From positions 2,480,001 through 2,544,000 of the forward strand of contig JAHLEZ010000013.1 in assembly GCA_020726505.1 (NCBI GenBank): a stretch of DNA of 64,000 nucleotides. Reading direction: 5' to 3'. Shown piece by piece: positions 1-11,889 of the stretch. The notes under the pieces were generated by a model, which ran no database searches, was not told where the DNA came from, and saw only the letters and a program-made list of their open reading frames with translations. Within the stretch, counting starts at the first letter, position 1, and each line of letters begins with the position of its first letter. The position numbers and the translations under genes are program-made. This stretch comes from Leptodontidium sp. MPI-SDFR-AT-0119. Taxonomy: Eukaryota > Ascomycota > Leotiomycetes > Helotiales > Leptodontidiaceae.

Positions 1-218
1 TCAAACTAGCCCAAACTCTAAGTTTGCGGATATCTAAGCTATTTAGCAAGCTCAAATTATAACTAGAGATCAGGAAATTGTACTTATTAATTTAGATTTA
101 GTAAGAGATTCTAAGGCTACAAAAGATTATATAGAAGTTAAAGCGTTGTAGAGTTATTAAGTGTTATTTAAAGGGTAGGAGGAAAAAGCGGGGTGGCCCG
201 AAGAGTGGGGCGGGGAAT
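1..218 (+). mobile_element. Decayed 3' end of a Fot1/pogo-like element
   Basis: This stretch aligns by eye with the last part of the intact Fot1-like element at 11758-13548. It shares the sequence around ATTATATAGAAGT and the following GAGTTATTAAGTGTTA. The ORF is destroyed by C-to-T and G-to-A changes. The terminal inverted repeat is still visible as GGGTGGCCCGAAGAG and ends at a TA (219-220), matching the TA flank of the intact copy. The rest of the element lies outside the window. It is a RIP-like decayed relative of the intact copy. Confidence 0.75.
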
Positions 219-1500
219 TACAGATGTAAACCCGAATAAATCTAAATAATAAACAAAAACTACCAAAGAATTTCCTTCATGAGACATTAATAGCTAGAAA
301 TGAGTAATCATCGTTTTATCTATCCTTAGTTCGACTTTCTTATTCGCGCTCGATAATATCATCGTGGCCGATATCTAGCCCGTTATTGTCCTTCACTTTA
401 ACGACATTAAAAACCTTACCTAGTTCTTTATAGCCTTCCTTAATCCGTGCCGCCGCCACTAACTTGGTCTGGGGCAAAATATTAAGCAATTTAATGTTAA
501 AATACATCATAAGCAGCGAAGTAATAGCTGTTTGTATCCTCTAAGCGTATCATAAGCCATGTAGTAAACCCTTCATTAACTCAAATGTTATTATAGGCAA
601 TGCTATAATACTCTTTATTATGTCGCCAATATTGTAAGAAGATATGCAACAATACCACATCCCACCTTGCCTAACATGTATTAAGCCCTGCAATAATATA
701 TAATCTCATATTTCTACTATTATACCAAGCCAGGTAACGATGTCTTATTACACCTGCCAAGCATATATTAAGCTATGTTACCTTATTGTATCTCAAGTAC
801 TATGATTATACATTACGCCGCCTGAAAAAACGATGTTTTCCCATCTCCTTACTCGTCAGCTTCGTTCTCCTTATCGATTGCAGCTTTATCATCAGGCTTG
901 ACATTGTTGCGCTGTTATCGTTGATGCGATACCAACTCTTGGATCTTTTCGTTAGGATTTGTATCTCTTCAAATGCTCGCGGAGGCTACTGGCCTTTGAG
1001 AAAACGTTGTCCTTATTCTTGCAGATACTGATTAGGCATTTTTTGCCTTGTATTTTACTGTTCTATTCTCTTTTAACCTTTCTTATCATCTCCTTTAGGG
1101 TCAATGGTATTATCTCCAAGCATTGCTTATCACTCTTCTGATAAGCAGAACTTATCGTTGGTGCGTTTAGCGGGGCGGTTACGCGAAATCGTATGCGATT
1201 ACTTAAGTCCTATTAATAAGTGCGCCGCGCCTTCGAGGGGCCGCATCTCGAGCACCGCCGGCTTAAATTTTATAATAAAGGCACCGTTAGAACCGCGCGC
1301 GCGCGGCCGTCAAAATGGGCCTGTAGGCGAGCGATTTAGACAGGTAGTTGCCGAGATATTAAGAGGCAAAAGTCACGTGATATTAAGAGAGGTATAAGAC
1401 CGAGGGCACTCGCGACACGTAATATAAGGGTCTATAAAAGAGGTAGATTTTAAGTAGAAGGAAGTCCTAGCTAGCTACTATAGCCCTTTCGTTAATTGCT
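219..1500. other. AT-rich relic sequence, no recognisable gene
   Basis: The sequence is AT-rich and stop-dense. It holds only short frames without family motifs. GC rises at about 1215-1400, with CG-rich words next to TA-rich ones, as in partly mutated repeat DNA. I could not assign it; it may be flanking sequence or the end of the Crypton-type element that follows. Confidence 0.5.
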
Positions 1501-1529
1501 TACTACGCAAAGCGCCGCCCCGCCGCCCC

Positions 1530-3830
1530 TAGAGCCCCCCGCGGCCTCGCCTACTCTGTTTACCCTGCCCCCTCCCCTTCCCTCGCAGGCTCGGGCCCTC
1601 TTGGCCCTCCTAGCCCTCCTGGCGGCGCTGGCGGCGCTGGCGTAACTCGTCCACGAGCTGGTTCAGGCTCCGGCCGGCGCGTAGCTGCTCGAGCTCGTCG
1701 ACGGCCTCCTCCTTGGTCCTCCCCCGCGCTATACGGGCGCGGACCGCGTCCTAGATAACCTTACGCCGACAAAACTAGACCTTGATTATATTCCCTGGCC
1801 GCCAGCGGCTCCCCCAGCGCTCTTCGAGCTCCCTGATCGCCACCTGGCCCAGTAGCCTGTCTCGCTACTCTCGCCAGGCGTCCTTGACTGTAAAGACTCG
1901 AGCTAGGGCTGTCACGGCTGGCAAGCCTGGCTCGATAAGAGGCGCGAGAGGGAGAGGCGTAGGCGTAGGCGTAGAGACGGGCGCTGTTACCGTGTCCGCT
2001 GTTAATATCCCTGGCCCTGTGCCTAAGTAGCTCGTGACTGAGGTTATTGTCGTAGTAATTGGGACTTGGCCTTATACGAGGGCATCAAGGCTGCTTTGTA
2101 GAGCCTGTAGTCGGTCCTCGAGCCGGCCCTCGAGCCGGTCGACGAGCCGCTGCGTGCTCTGGAGGATCGACTCGCGCGCGCTCTCGAGGACACTACTCAG
2201 CTCGGGCAGCGCGCGCTCGAGGAGTAAGCTCCGTGGCTCGCTCGGCCCTGTAGCGTCGGCCTAGACGAGTAAGGCGAACTCGTCTTAATCTAGCCCGTAA
2301 AAAGGGGCGTAAGCGAAAAACAGTAGCGCGGGGTAGCGAGGCTATAAGACAGCGAGGTCTTGTAAGAGGACGACGCGGAGGCGCCGTAGGAGCTTAAGGA
2401 ACCCGTCGCTAGCGAGGTTATCTTCGTCGAGGCCGCCTTGCGCCTAAGTACACCGGCGCGCGCGCGCCTTAAAGCGGGCCTCCCACTCCTTGAGCCAGGG
2501 CCAGAGCTGCTTCTGGAGGGCGTACGGCGGCTCGTGGGTAGCACGCGCGAGGAAGTAGTCGCTAGTAGACGTTAAAAAGCCGGCGACGATACGTATAAAC
2601 TGCCGCGGTAAGTGTGTAAGGTAAGCCTAGTAAAGGACGCTCTAGTTCTAGCGGCTAGCTTACGAGATCTGCGCGAGCGAGCTGCCGTGCGTTTCTACGC
2701 TTTACGCGCCTACACGCCGCGGTAGGTGCGTCTTCTTTGTCGAGACGACCCCGGCTGCGCTAAAGACACGCCACGTCTCTTAAAGCTACGTCGGGTACGA
2801 GAGCTCTTACTTACGGTCCTAGCCAACGAGCACTTTAATTCGGTACTAGTCGCTCCGCTGGCGGAAAGACGGCGGCGCCTCGCTAGCGATATACTAGTGC
2901 CAGAAAAGGAGCTGTACGAGGGCGCTTTACGTATAAAATAATAAGTCCTTATGTCGAAGGGAGCTTATGAACTCCTTTTTCGCTGTTTTATTTAGCTTGC
3001 CGTCTCGCAAGAGAGTGACGAGGCAGCTACACGGCGTCGGGCCCTTTATTAGCGGGTAATCGAGTAGAGAGAGGTCTATTAGTTTTATTTTTCGCCGATT
3101 TTCGCTACGCAAGAGGTAATAGTGCCCGAGGAGCAAGTCGAGCCTCGTTCGCAAGTTCTACGGTATAAGCGCGGCTTCAGAGAGTAAGACGTCTTAAATC
3201 CGCAGCCACTCTTCGGGCGAGTAGCCGGCCTAGATCCCGTCATTGCCTCGGTCCTTAAAGGTCTCCTGATTAAGCTTGCCACGCTGGCGCGCCCGCTGCT
3301 CGAGGAAGCCCCAGACAGCCGCACCGCGAGGGTTCTCGGTATTGTGGCTACCGTAAGCGACTTATAATCGCTAGAGCTCGATTACAGCAGTAATATACGC
3401 GTCAACTGTTCCTTTCGTAAGTAACGAGCCCTCGCCGCTACTACTACTGCCGCTTTTACTACTGCTATCGCCAGTCGTACCCGGCTCTCGAGCGAAGGCC
3501 TCCGGGAGCACGTAGCCCTCGCGGTCCTCCGCCAGCAGCTCTGCGATTTCCGTGAGCGGGACCTCGAGGGTCTAGGCGAAGCTCTTGGCCTCGAGCAGCG
3601 CTGCCGCCTCTTGGTCATAGTCACTCGCCCCCTTCCTCTTCTGCTGCTTCTTCGTCGACGGCTTGCCGGCTGGCTTGACGCGCCGGAGGAGGACGTCCTC
3701 CTTTAGTTAGGCGGCTAGTTTGTCTGGGGTCACGAGCTCGCCGTCTGGCCAAGTATAGAACGAGCCGTCTTGCGCGAGCCGCGGCTTGCTACACTAGTTC
3801 TAAAGAGCGGCTCTATTAGCTAGCTACATA
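1530..3830 (-). pseudogene. Decayed Crypton-type tyrosine recombinase (Ndc10_II plus GCR1_C)
   Basis: Read on the minus strand, one long frame with scattered TAG stops carries a recognisable two-domain protein. Upstream (about 3830-3330) are fragments such as GSFYTWPDGELVTPDKLAA. The middle (about 3330-2300) has the core phrases RTRLDLLLGHYYLLRSENRR, LRHKDLLFYT and AYLTHLPRQFIRIVAGF, typical of the fungal Ndc10-like tyrosine recombinase fold. The end (about 1920-1640) has VTALARVFTVKDAW, ELEERWGSRWRPGN and LRAGRSLNQLVDELRQRR, which is the GCR1_C DNA-binding domain of fungal Cryptons. Many stops are TAG where Q or W is expected, as RIP would produce. Crypton recombinases act on circular DNA intermediates; this copy cannot be functional. 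Cryptons lack TIRs, so the ends are not defined. Confidence 0.8.
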
Positions 3831-4235
3831 TATACACACGAGGGGGAGGGAGGGGGACGTGCCTTCTACTCCTGCTGCTTCGACCGGTAGCTGCGTGCCG
3901 TATTGTCCGGCTGCTCGTCCTTCTTCGCCTTCAGGCCAGCGCGGCGGGCCTCCTGCGCGCGCGTCGTCGCGGCGGCGTACGAATCGTCTATGGCTGTCGT
4001 CCGTCTCTGTCTCGAGGTGCGGGGTTTGGCAGTTTGTTGACACACGGGGACGCGAGGGGGAGAGGTAATAAGTAGCACGCGCAGTCCCCGCGCCGCTTAT
4101 TATAGGGCGCGCACGCGATTTCACGGCGCGCCGCCCGCGGCCGGTAAGCAGGTCACGGGACCTAAGCGAGGGGGGCGCGCGGTGTCGCGGGTTGCGGCGC
4201 AACTGCGCGGGCCCCCGATAAGCGTTCTTAAGGTG
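3831..4235. other. GC-rich flank of the Crypton relic
   Basis: The sequence is strongly GC-rich with CG-dense words (about 4080-4215), then switches abruptly near 4235 to ordinary genic sequence. No coding sequence is recognised. It could be the 5' flank of the Crypton-type element. Confidence 0.4.
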
Positions 4236-4421
4236 CTTGCGAACATCCCAGAATTTTTTGGCATAGAATTAGATCAAGCATTTGAGAAGACATAAGAAAT
4301 CTCTAGACTAGATGGATAGCGTGAAAGCAGTTGTCTGCTCTCTCGTTTGCTTGTGGATCTTTACAGCACCTTTAGAAAGATTGCGGGCTGGCATCTAAGA
4401 ATCATATTCTTCTATTCATCA

Positions 4422-6112
4422 TCAAATTCGCCGACTCCGCGGCTCAAGATACGTCTTAAACCACACAGCGAGCACTATCGTCATCGGAACCGAAACCGCA
4501 AACAGGATTCCCATCTTTGTAGGCATTTTGCTGGCATTTTCTCCAGTGTCAGAGACCGCACTGATAACAGTCGCGACCAGTGATGTCGGCAGAAGGATGA
4601 TACCGATCCAAGCAATCAGTGCCATTCTGGAACTATCTCGCCTCATGAAATGGCTGTCTGTTTTCATGGTATCGTTGATACTGAGCGTTGCTTGGCTGTT
4701 TTGGGTCATGGCGTGGTTGTCACGCAGTGAAGCAAGGCCGTATGACTACAGGATCAACTTGTCAGTTGACAATTTCTGATCTAAATTTTGGGTTTGTTGG
4801 ATGAGACTCAGACAACGGCTTCGGAATCTTCCTAGGAGGCGATGGGACAAGACTTACAATGTGATTGATAGTCTCCAGCCTGTCATGCAGAGAATTGAGC
4901 CTCAATTGTGTGGCCCGAAACATTTCTTGCCGGTATGCGAACTCTTTCAAGACATTTCTTCCCTTCATCGTCTTAACCGCCGGGAGGTCGCTTTCCTGAT
5001 AGTGCTCAATGACCAAAGCTGTTGCTCGCAGGGAAGCATCGAGACCTTCTCGTAGCCAAAGAACCGTTTGTAGGAGCCGATAGAGATTCTTGAGTTTGTC
5101 CAGCTTGTCCCGTAATGTTAGAGAGTCTAATGAAGTTGTTTCTTCCACTGTTTTCTAACAGATGCTCAGCTATATAATCGGTTGCAGGAACTTCGTTTTG
5201 TGGAGACACTCAGATCGAGACTTACAGTTTCTAGTTCGCTGCCGCGGTCGTTGGCCCGCCACACAATTCTGTCCACTCGGTCGTACCACGATTCAAGAAT
5301 GAAAGTAACGAGAATGTAGGGATTTTCCATAATCGTCTCCCACTTTTGTGCACCTCTCATCTGCGTAAATTCATGTTTCAAGGTCTTCAAAGCTCCAAAG
5401 CATACGAGAGTTATATTCCGGCGCTGGCTGTTTGATTGATTCCACTGTAGGTAAAACGCCATCCTGAACCAAGCGCGTTCTTCTTCTTCGTTTCCGTTTT
5501 GGCTAGCAGGAATACCTTTGACCAAAAAGTGCATCCACATATCTAGAGGCTAGCGGGTAAGTATTGAAGTTGAAGATGCTTGGCTTTAGATTGACTCACT
5601 TTGGACTCCGTTCTCTCGAAGTTGGGAACCAAAGGAATATGGAACATTGTGGAGGCGCTCTGCTAGAAACTGGTCGGGAACATTGAATACTGATACAAGC
5701 ATTTTGAATCCAGGATATGTGTTGATATGATTCGGCAAATCTAGCGGTGCTAATCTTCTCGTTGTAAGCCGTCGACCACAAGACGCTAAGGAGGCAACCT
5801 AATTAACAATTAACATGGCTAAAGAAAAAACCCTACAGTATTCTTATGTCACAATGGGAAAGTTGCTGTATTGCTTCCACGTTGGGCACTGCCGTCACAG
5901 TGGCTTGGGCGGATCCTGCTATGAGTTAGCTCTGGTCATTCTCGGCCAATATTTGTGATAAGAAATCTACCTTTGCTCCACTCGAGAGATTTGATTCCAT
6001 TCTTCAGATCATCATTAAAATCTTGTGGCAGATTTGCGATTGCGCTAGGTGGCACGTTGCTGATACTGACAACTCTCTCTTCGTACCGCTCGAGCATTGA
6101 GCGGTCAGCCAT
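4422..6112 (-). CDS. CorA-like Mg2+ transporter family membrane protein (fungal)
   Basis: This is a multi-exon minus-strand gene. Proposed exons, 5' to 3': 6112-5971, 5918 to about 5840, 5798-5600, 5542-5226, 5154-4858 and 4745-4422. Introns 5599-5543, 5225-5155 and 4857-4746 have GT-AG ends and keep frame; the junction between the second and third exons is not resolved. The product starts MADRSMLERYEERV. It has a cytosolic-type middle (LDLPNHINTYPGF, NPYILVTFILESWYDRVDRI), a helical stretch (LDKLKNLYRLLQTVLWLREG) and two membrane segments at the C-terminus (MALIAWIGIILLPTSLVATV and MGILFAVSVPMTIVLAVWF). The RRDSS(R)MA lead-in to the first helix is typical of fungal CorA-like proteins. The classical GMN pore motif is not seen, so ion transport is inferred only. 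The start was chosen as the first good ATG before the conserved-looking N-terminus. Confidence 0.75.
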
Positions 6113-6234
6113 GATACTAACTTGTAGAAATAGTCTGCTACTGTGTGAAATCAAAGGGAACCCCGAGGTAGCGTAAGAAACTTAATCTTGGTTCTCGGTT
6201 TCTGGTATCCGCGTCAATTTAATTGATGGGGAAC

Positions 6235-6534
6235 CTAATATAGTGGGTGACTGGTACATATTCTGCGTCGCTCATTCGTCATCTGAGGCTCTGGAACAAT
6301 CTGTCTGTAAATAACGCTGCGCATGTTCTCTGGAAGTACGGGAAGCAGTTCACAAGGTTGCATCGTAGAAGGTACGGTACCTCGACGTACTGAAATCACC
6401 ATGGGCAGAAGACATCTAGTCTGTACCATTGCTTCCACACCGGTTTCAAGGGCCATGCAGAGACGGTGCACATTGTATGCACAGATATATTGGCACCGCA
6501 TCAGCTGAAGGGTGCCAAACTCTTTGCTGGCCAA
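6235..6534 (-). CDS. Unrecognised ORF fragment, 99 aa
   Basis: An open frame upstream of the CorA-like gene, on the same strand. The product is rich in Cys, Met and Arg (LQLMRCQYICAYNVHRLCMA). It has no domain I recognise, no signal peptide and no clear splice partners. It may be an exon relic of a longer gene or chance coding. Confidence 0.25.
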   Translation of the reverse strand: MASKEFGTLQLMRCQYICAYNVHRLCMALETGVEAMVQTRCLLPMVISVRRGTVPSTMQPCELLPVLPENMRSVIYRQIVPEPQMTNERRRICTSHPLY

Positions 6535-6650
6535 TAAATGCTTGCAGATTTCTCCAATTTCGCCTCAGCGCTTAGAATCAACCCGCATCCGGTAAGGTTA
6601 GTGAAGCTGAATATCGAACTCTTCGAGGGGCGAGCTAGGTGTGAGAGTTG

Positions 6651-6795
6651 TTGGAAGCTGGGCGCCCGGGTGACATGAATAGTTGCTCGAGGCTGCGTCT
6701 TTTGGATGCATTGGGCAGGATTTATTGGAAGTCGGGCGCCCAGACGAAATAAATGGCTGCTCGAGGCCCCTTTTGGATGCATCAGGCGACCTGAA
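6651..6795. repeat. Two-copy tandem repeat, about 73-bp unit
   Basis: Two diverged direct copies start at 6651 and 6724. Each opens with TTGGAAG, then GGGCGCCC, then GCTCGAGGC, and ends near TTTTGGATGCAT. The period is 73 bp. It lies in the roughly 1.3-kb space between the two divergent genes, where no coding sequence is otherwise seen. Confidence 0.8.
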
Positions 6796-7464
6796 TTTGA
6801 AACAGGCCCGTGGCGAGGCTGGCGACTGTAATGGTATTAGCGTTAGTAATGACGAGGTAGAGCGAGAAAGAGGGCATATGAACCCCCTCCTTTCCTCCTG
6901 GACGCTGAAGGCCAGAAGCTGCAACTTCCTCGCAATTCTGCCCGCCTCATTTTTGTCGGAGACAAAGCTAGCAAATATTGTGATCTTTTAACGTCTCTCT
7001 TCTTGCTTTGATGGTAAGACTGTAATATTAGGCTACTAGTGAGCAATCAGCTAATCGAAACTTGAATTAGTCTTCCAGTCACGGCGGCGGTTTCGTTCCA
7101 TCCGAAAACGAAGATAGAACCGTAACTTCATTCGCTCCAATTAAGAGACAGTGATCTAATTGATTTTAGGCACATCGCCAGGGGAACGAAAGGACAGCAG
7201 ATACTGGCACTGGTGGTCCTGGTGTAGGAACAACCATTGGATTAGAGGTGTCTTCGGGTTCGACCACAGAGCCGAGTGTAGCTACTCGGTCAGACGCTGG
7301 TTACAATATCGCTGGAGCACACGGTGGGGGATACATTCCATCCGAAGATTGGTAAACCACCTCACCTATTCTTAGGAGCAGCGCTCTAACCAAGTCTAGA
7401 CCTCGAACCGAAGAATCAGAACGACAGCAACCCCATCAGTGTCACCAAGGCCTGATTTAGGACA

Positions 7465-10201
7465 ATGGCACAACCTCGCCATGGCTCGGACGATGACTGG
7501 TTTAACCAAACTTTGAAAATGTTTGGAATTCCAAGGTCATGGTCAAGAAATGCACCCCTGACATACACGGATTCTCAGCTATATCTCCTTGACCCTTCGA
7601 ACCAAAGGTCCCAAAGACGCCGCAGGTGTGATCTTCCCTTGACCGCACACGGCGTCTCGCCATTTCCACTCAAAGTTCAAGCTGTCAATTCCCTCAAGGG
7701 AATGCAAAACTGCACGTGGCAGAGGAACTACATCAAAGATGTTACAACTAATACGGTTCGAATCGCTATGCTAGGATCACATCTTCAAGTTTGGTTTCAA
7801 CACACGCATCGAGCAGCAGAATGGGCTATTCCCGTGTCATGGGTTTGCTATGCCGGCATGTGGGTGGTCTCTTTGGTTGCTCTCATCTTGTGGTTTGTAA
7901 GTGCAGTCCCTCAAGTTAGCATTCTGTAAAGCAATCTGATCAATTTCTTTGTCCAGATTTGGCTCTGCATTCGCCACGCTCTGCGGCTGTTGTTTTCCAA
8001 TAAACGTCTCACACCGGAGTTGAACTATCTACCTTTCAGTTGTGAAGACTACAGATATGCGCGGATTGCATCGAATCCCATGGAGAACCGCAAGATTGAG
8101 GACCGTGTTCGCCGTGACCGAGCTCTCGAACAGGGTAGAACCGGACCATATGGACGCATCCGTCCCCGTGTGCTCATACAGACGCAAGGCGACAGGTCAC
8201 CAATAGCTGTGCGCGACTTTCCTGTAAGTACATTTCACCACCCTCAGATCTTTTGGCTCCATAACCTGACCGATATTTCGCAGCCTAATGTCCGCTACCT
8301 GTTCATTGCCTTTAATTTTGGTCACTTTCCCATCGGTAACTTCGAGCGAGCGAACGAACTAGTACGGGTTGCAAACAAAGTAACCCAGCAGCTTGGATTC
8401 AACTACTTCTGGGTTTCAATTAGCTGTATGGAGATTACAGAGCAAGAAGCGCCAACCCCGGAAGAGCGGAGAATGGTGGAAGAGAGCGATGTACTTTTAA
8501 TAGATCCCAACCTTCACTGCTCTTGTTCCATCTAACATCAACCAGATCTATAGCATCAGCGATGTAATCCGCGGCGCCGAAAGAGTTGTCGTCATTCTTC
8601 CGGATTCGATTGAAGGGCAGTGTCCTAAACTTAGAGAACTAGTTGTCGACAATATGGCAACAAATCCTCCCAATGGACAATCCGATATCATGCTTCGCCT
8701 CAGAGAATGGGGAGCTCGCGTCTGGACATTTCCCGAAGTTTTACTTGGCCCAGACCAACCGATCAAAGTCTGCTGGAAGAATACCTCGACCGTGCACTGG
8801 TTTGAGCTCAACAAACGCGACTTTCCCGCAAGCGTGTGGGAGGACTCTGAAAGTTCCACGCAGATATTACAGCATTACACGAACACAAATCTCTCTCGCT
8901 TAGAGTTTATCAACGTTGCTCTCCACTGTTTGATTGACCGGCAAGAAAGGGGGATCCAGTGGCACTACCCCGGAGACTTGAGTTATGTGCTGATGGGATT
9001 GCTTCGAATTCGACCGCCGATTAATAGGTATGATAGCTCACTTCAGGCTTTTGCGAGGTAAGGCTTTTTCTCTCACATCCGCCCACCAATCCCTCCTCTT
9101 GGCCGATGAGACACCAACTAGATTTCTAGATTGTCTCTGCCAGCCGATAACGATAGGTTGATTGAACGATTTGTCTGTCTACAACCGTCGAGTCGCCACG
9201 CGCCCTGGACGACCATGGTGGACCAGTACAATGCAAGCCTCTGGAGTATCGAACCAATGATTCAAGTTTCTGGTATTGGAGAGAACGACACGATCATTAT
9301 TGAAAAAGCCTTGGGCGCTAGGATCGAACTAGAGCACTTTACCGACATCTCCGCTCTTAATGTCAATAGATGGCGACGGTTCGAGAACGCCATTGCCGGG
9401 TTGGCAATGTTTCCGGATGTTACAGAACGCATGCGTCGCCACTTTCGAAGGCGGAAATTCCGAGCAGTATACCCAAGGTTGTTCAGCTTTGAAGGCTTCA
9501 TGGGCATTACCGAGATCGAAGAGAAGCTCTTTGGAGGATCAACAGGCTTCCTTACTTGGAGCAAAAATGGATCGAAGCTTTCTCAGCATGAACCTGGTGA
9601 GCCAGTGCATGAACCAAGGCTTGCTTTGTCTGGGGATGAGAATAGGATCTTCGCTGGACTTCAGCCTACTCCACTTGGTGCGAACGGGGCCGGCGTTGAT
9701 GTTGAAGCTCAAATTGGTGTGGTCGCGGGACAGGATGACAACGTTATTCCGAATAGAGATAGTATTGAAGACGTTGATGGACGTATAATAACCTATCCCA
9801 TAATCGGTCGGCAACCTTGGAGAGAATGCAACTGTGCAGCACAGTCCCGACCACGAGCTGAATGCATTTGCCCCAACCTCACCGAGAGGAAACTTGAACG
9901 CATCAGCAGAAGTCCCATGGGCGAGGACAAGATTTTCACAATTGTGGACACTGTAACAATGTCGGTCACCTTGCTCACGGCTGCTTGGCCGCCACAAGCT
10001 CTGATTGCGTGTGGTACTGAAGGCGGCATGGAGCGAGTTCTCGCATGCTCGTACGACTGGACCACTGGCATCTTCTACCGCGAGTCTGTCCTTCGATTCC
10101 CCTGCAAAGTGCTCGATCATATGCACAGGCTTCCCAAGATTCGACTTGGGCTCAAAAGATCACTTGCGTCGTCGGACATCGCTAGGCGGCCCCGGCCTTA
10201 A
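7465..10201 (+). CDS. HET-like fungal membrane protein, five exons
   Basis: Exons 7465-7896, 7957-8223, 8284-8490, 8546-9057 and 9130-10201 join in frame to 829 residues. Introns are 55-72 bp, with donors GTAAGT (twice), GTACTT and GTAAGG and AG acceptors. Residues about 117-150 form a hydrophobic segment (IPVSWVCYAGMWVVSLVALI). Later phrases such as YSISDVIRGAERVVV, GARVWTFPEVLLGPD, LSRLEFINVALHCL, GDLSYVLMGLLRIRPPI and LSLPADNDRLIERF match a large fungal family related to heterokaryon-incompatibility (HET) proteins, whose members often carry an N-terminal membrane anchor. Known HET-domain proteins act in allorecognition cell death; that role here is inferred. No frame breaks are seen, so the gene looks intact. 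A low-complexity frame at about 7180-7355 could be an extra 5' exon, but no good splice was found. Confidence 0.8.
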
Positions 10202-10969
10202 GACCAGACTTATGCTCGTTGAGCAAGTCCAACGCCCCCAATAAATCAACGGATCTAATTTGAATGGCAATTGTGAGGTCCACACCGCTCACTAACGCTC
10301 CTGTTCATGGAGAGAACGAGTACACTTCTCCTAAGCTTTTTCCTGGTAAATTCGAAACCCCTCCTGCTCCTCTATTTCCCTTCCCTGGTTGTGGTGGTTC
10401 TTTTATTCGTTTCTCGCCGTATTTCTAATTGTCCTCAGAGCTAGGATGGAGGGTAATTCAATGGACGTTGAAGATAGAAATTCTAAATTGCACTTGCGCC
10501 GACGTTTGCAGATATAAACCTTTGGTAGAACTCCACCTTCCACTCAATTCACTCCCTCCGAATCTCGGCCAGGCCGCTACTTGGCTTTCAATATCGCATC
10601 TGCTGCTCCCTGCCACGCTTTCCTGCCCTCGAAGAGACGGTGCTTGAACCCAGCATCTACCATCAACAATGAGCCGCCAAAGCTCTCTCGATTACCACCC
10701 GAACCTCCGTCCTTCCCATCCCTAGCCAAGCTTTTTATTCAAATTGTTGTCACAAGCTTCGTTCAGCCTGAGCAACCCGCATGAACTTTTACTGACACAG
10801 CCCGCCTGATATCAGAACCTAACCAATCCAGACAATGCTAGTATGACCCAAAGCTCAACGCTGGAGCCGTCAATCCCGGTTATACGTGTCCGCCAACCTA
10901 TCTGCATGAATTCCCTCACCAAATTGAGATAGCCAACTCAGTCTACTTACATAGCTATAGTTCAGTGAC
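10202..10969. other. Intergenic, no recognisable gene
   Basis: GC content is normal. Only short frames without family motifs are present. It probably contains the 3' end and terminator of the HET-like gene, but no specific signal was identified. Confidence 0.5.
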
Positions 10970-11200
10970 TTGTACGTCGCCCCGAGAATAGTTTCTCATC
11001 TCGGATTGGAGAAGCCACGATACCTCGTTAAGAGTTGTGCGGGTGCAACTGAGAAACAGAATCATATCGGAATTACAGATGGGGCGGCGGCTGTCAGCGA
11101 TATCGTCTGCTGGTTCATGGGCGGGAGAGTTCCTTACATCTTGCGCCGGCAGGGAGATTGTTGGCGGTATGCAAGTCAAGCGTAAGTTCTCGTATGTCGA
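10970..11200 (+). pseudogene. C-terminal fragment of a HET-domain protein
   Basis: The frame ends in ITDGAAAVSDIVCWFMGGRV, followed by PYILRRQGDCWRYASQ. That is the usual C-terminal part of het-6-type HET proteins (a hydrophobic run, GGxVPxILR, then a G-rich strand). A donor-like GTAAGT follows directly at about 11182, but the next sequence is AT-rich relic, so the normal ending is missing. No HET core domain is seen upstream, so this is a truncated remnant. Confidence 0.45.
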
Positions 11201-11229
11201 TAGCTAAAATCGCTGACAACGCTCTTAGA

Positions 11230-11757
11230 ACTGATTTCTTAAGAATATCTTCGTAATAAGGTAAAAAAGACTAAGTTTCTTTTTACTTTAATAGTTATTA
11301 ATCTTATTTAAAAGGTAAATAGTTATATAAATATAAAATACTAAATACAAGTAAATCTCCTTTCGAGTCGTAGGCTCTTATACCGTTGCACGAGACTATA
11401 GTTTAAGCTTATCGTCAGGGAGTAGCCTTTAGTAGGAGTTTATAGCCAAAACGATCTTATTAACGATATTAAGAATATAATATTAAATAAAAAGGGTAAT
11501 GGGATTATTTAAAGAATAGTCTTTAAATAAATATATCTTAAAATTAAATTTATTAAGCTTTATTAGCTTAAATTCTGTCCTTATCTTTTCTAAGAGAGGT
11601 GCTTTTAGCTTACGAGTAGCAATATTAGTTAGATCTAGAATAAAGTGTTTGGGTATATTAATTATATTAAAAGTAGGTTATTTAAGTAAGAAAAGAAGGG
11701 TTATTAATATTTTTGTTGATTTAATCCCTTAGCACACAGGCCTTAGAATACGCTGTA
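11230..11757. other. AT-rich RIP-like tract
   Basis: This stretch is TA-rich and CA-poor without open frames. It is the target sequence into which the intact Fot1-like element inserted; 11756-11757 is the TA target site. Confidence 0.6.
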
Positions 11758-11795
11758 AGTCCCCCCCCCCCCCCCTTCGGCCACCTCGCTAAACT
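11758..11795 (+). repeat. Left TIR of the Fot1-like element
   Basis: AGT, a C run (11761-11775), then TTCGGCCACCTCGCTAAA. It pairs with the right end at 13511-13548. Confidence 0.9.
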
Positions 11796-11889
11796 CACCG
11801 CCACTTTCACCTACCTACCTTTAATAATTAATAATTATCGCAACTTCTAATCAATTTTTCTAATTTTTGAGATTTGGATTGAGACCATC

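Noticed and set aside
786..1397. Short overlapping plus-strand frames
   Set aside because: No motifs, overlapping in two frames, in stop-dense relic DNA.
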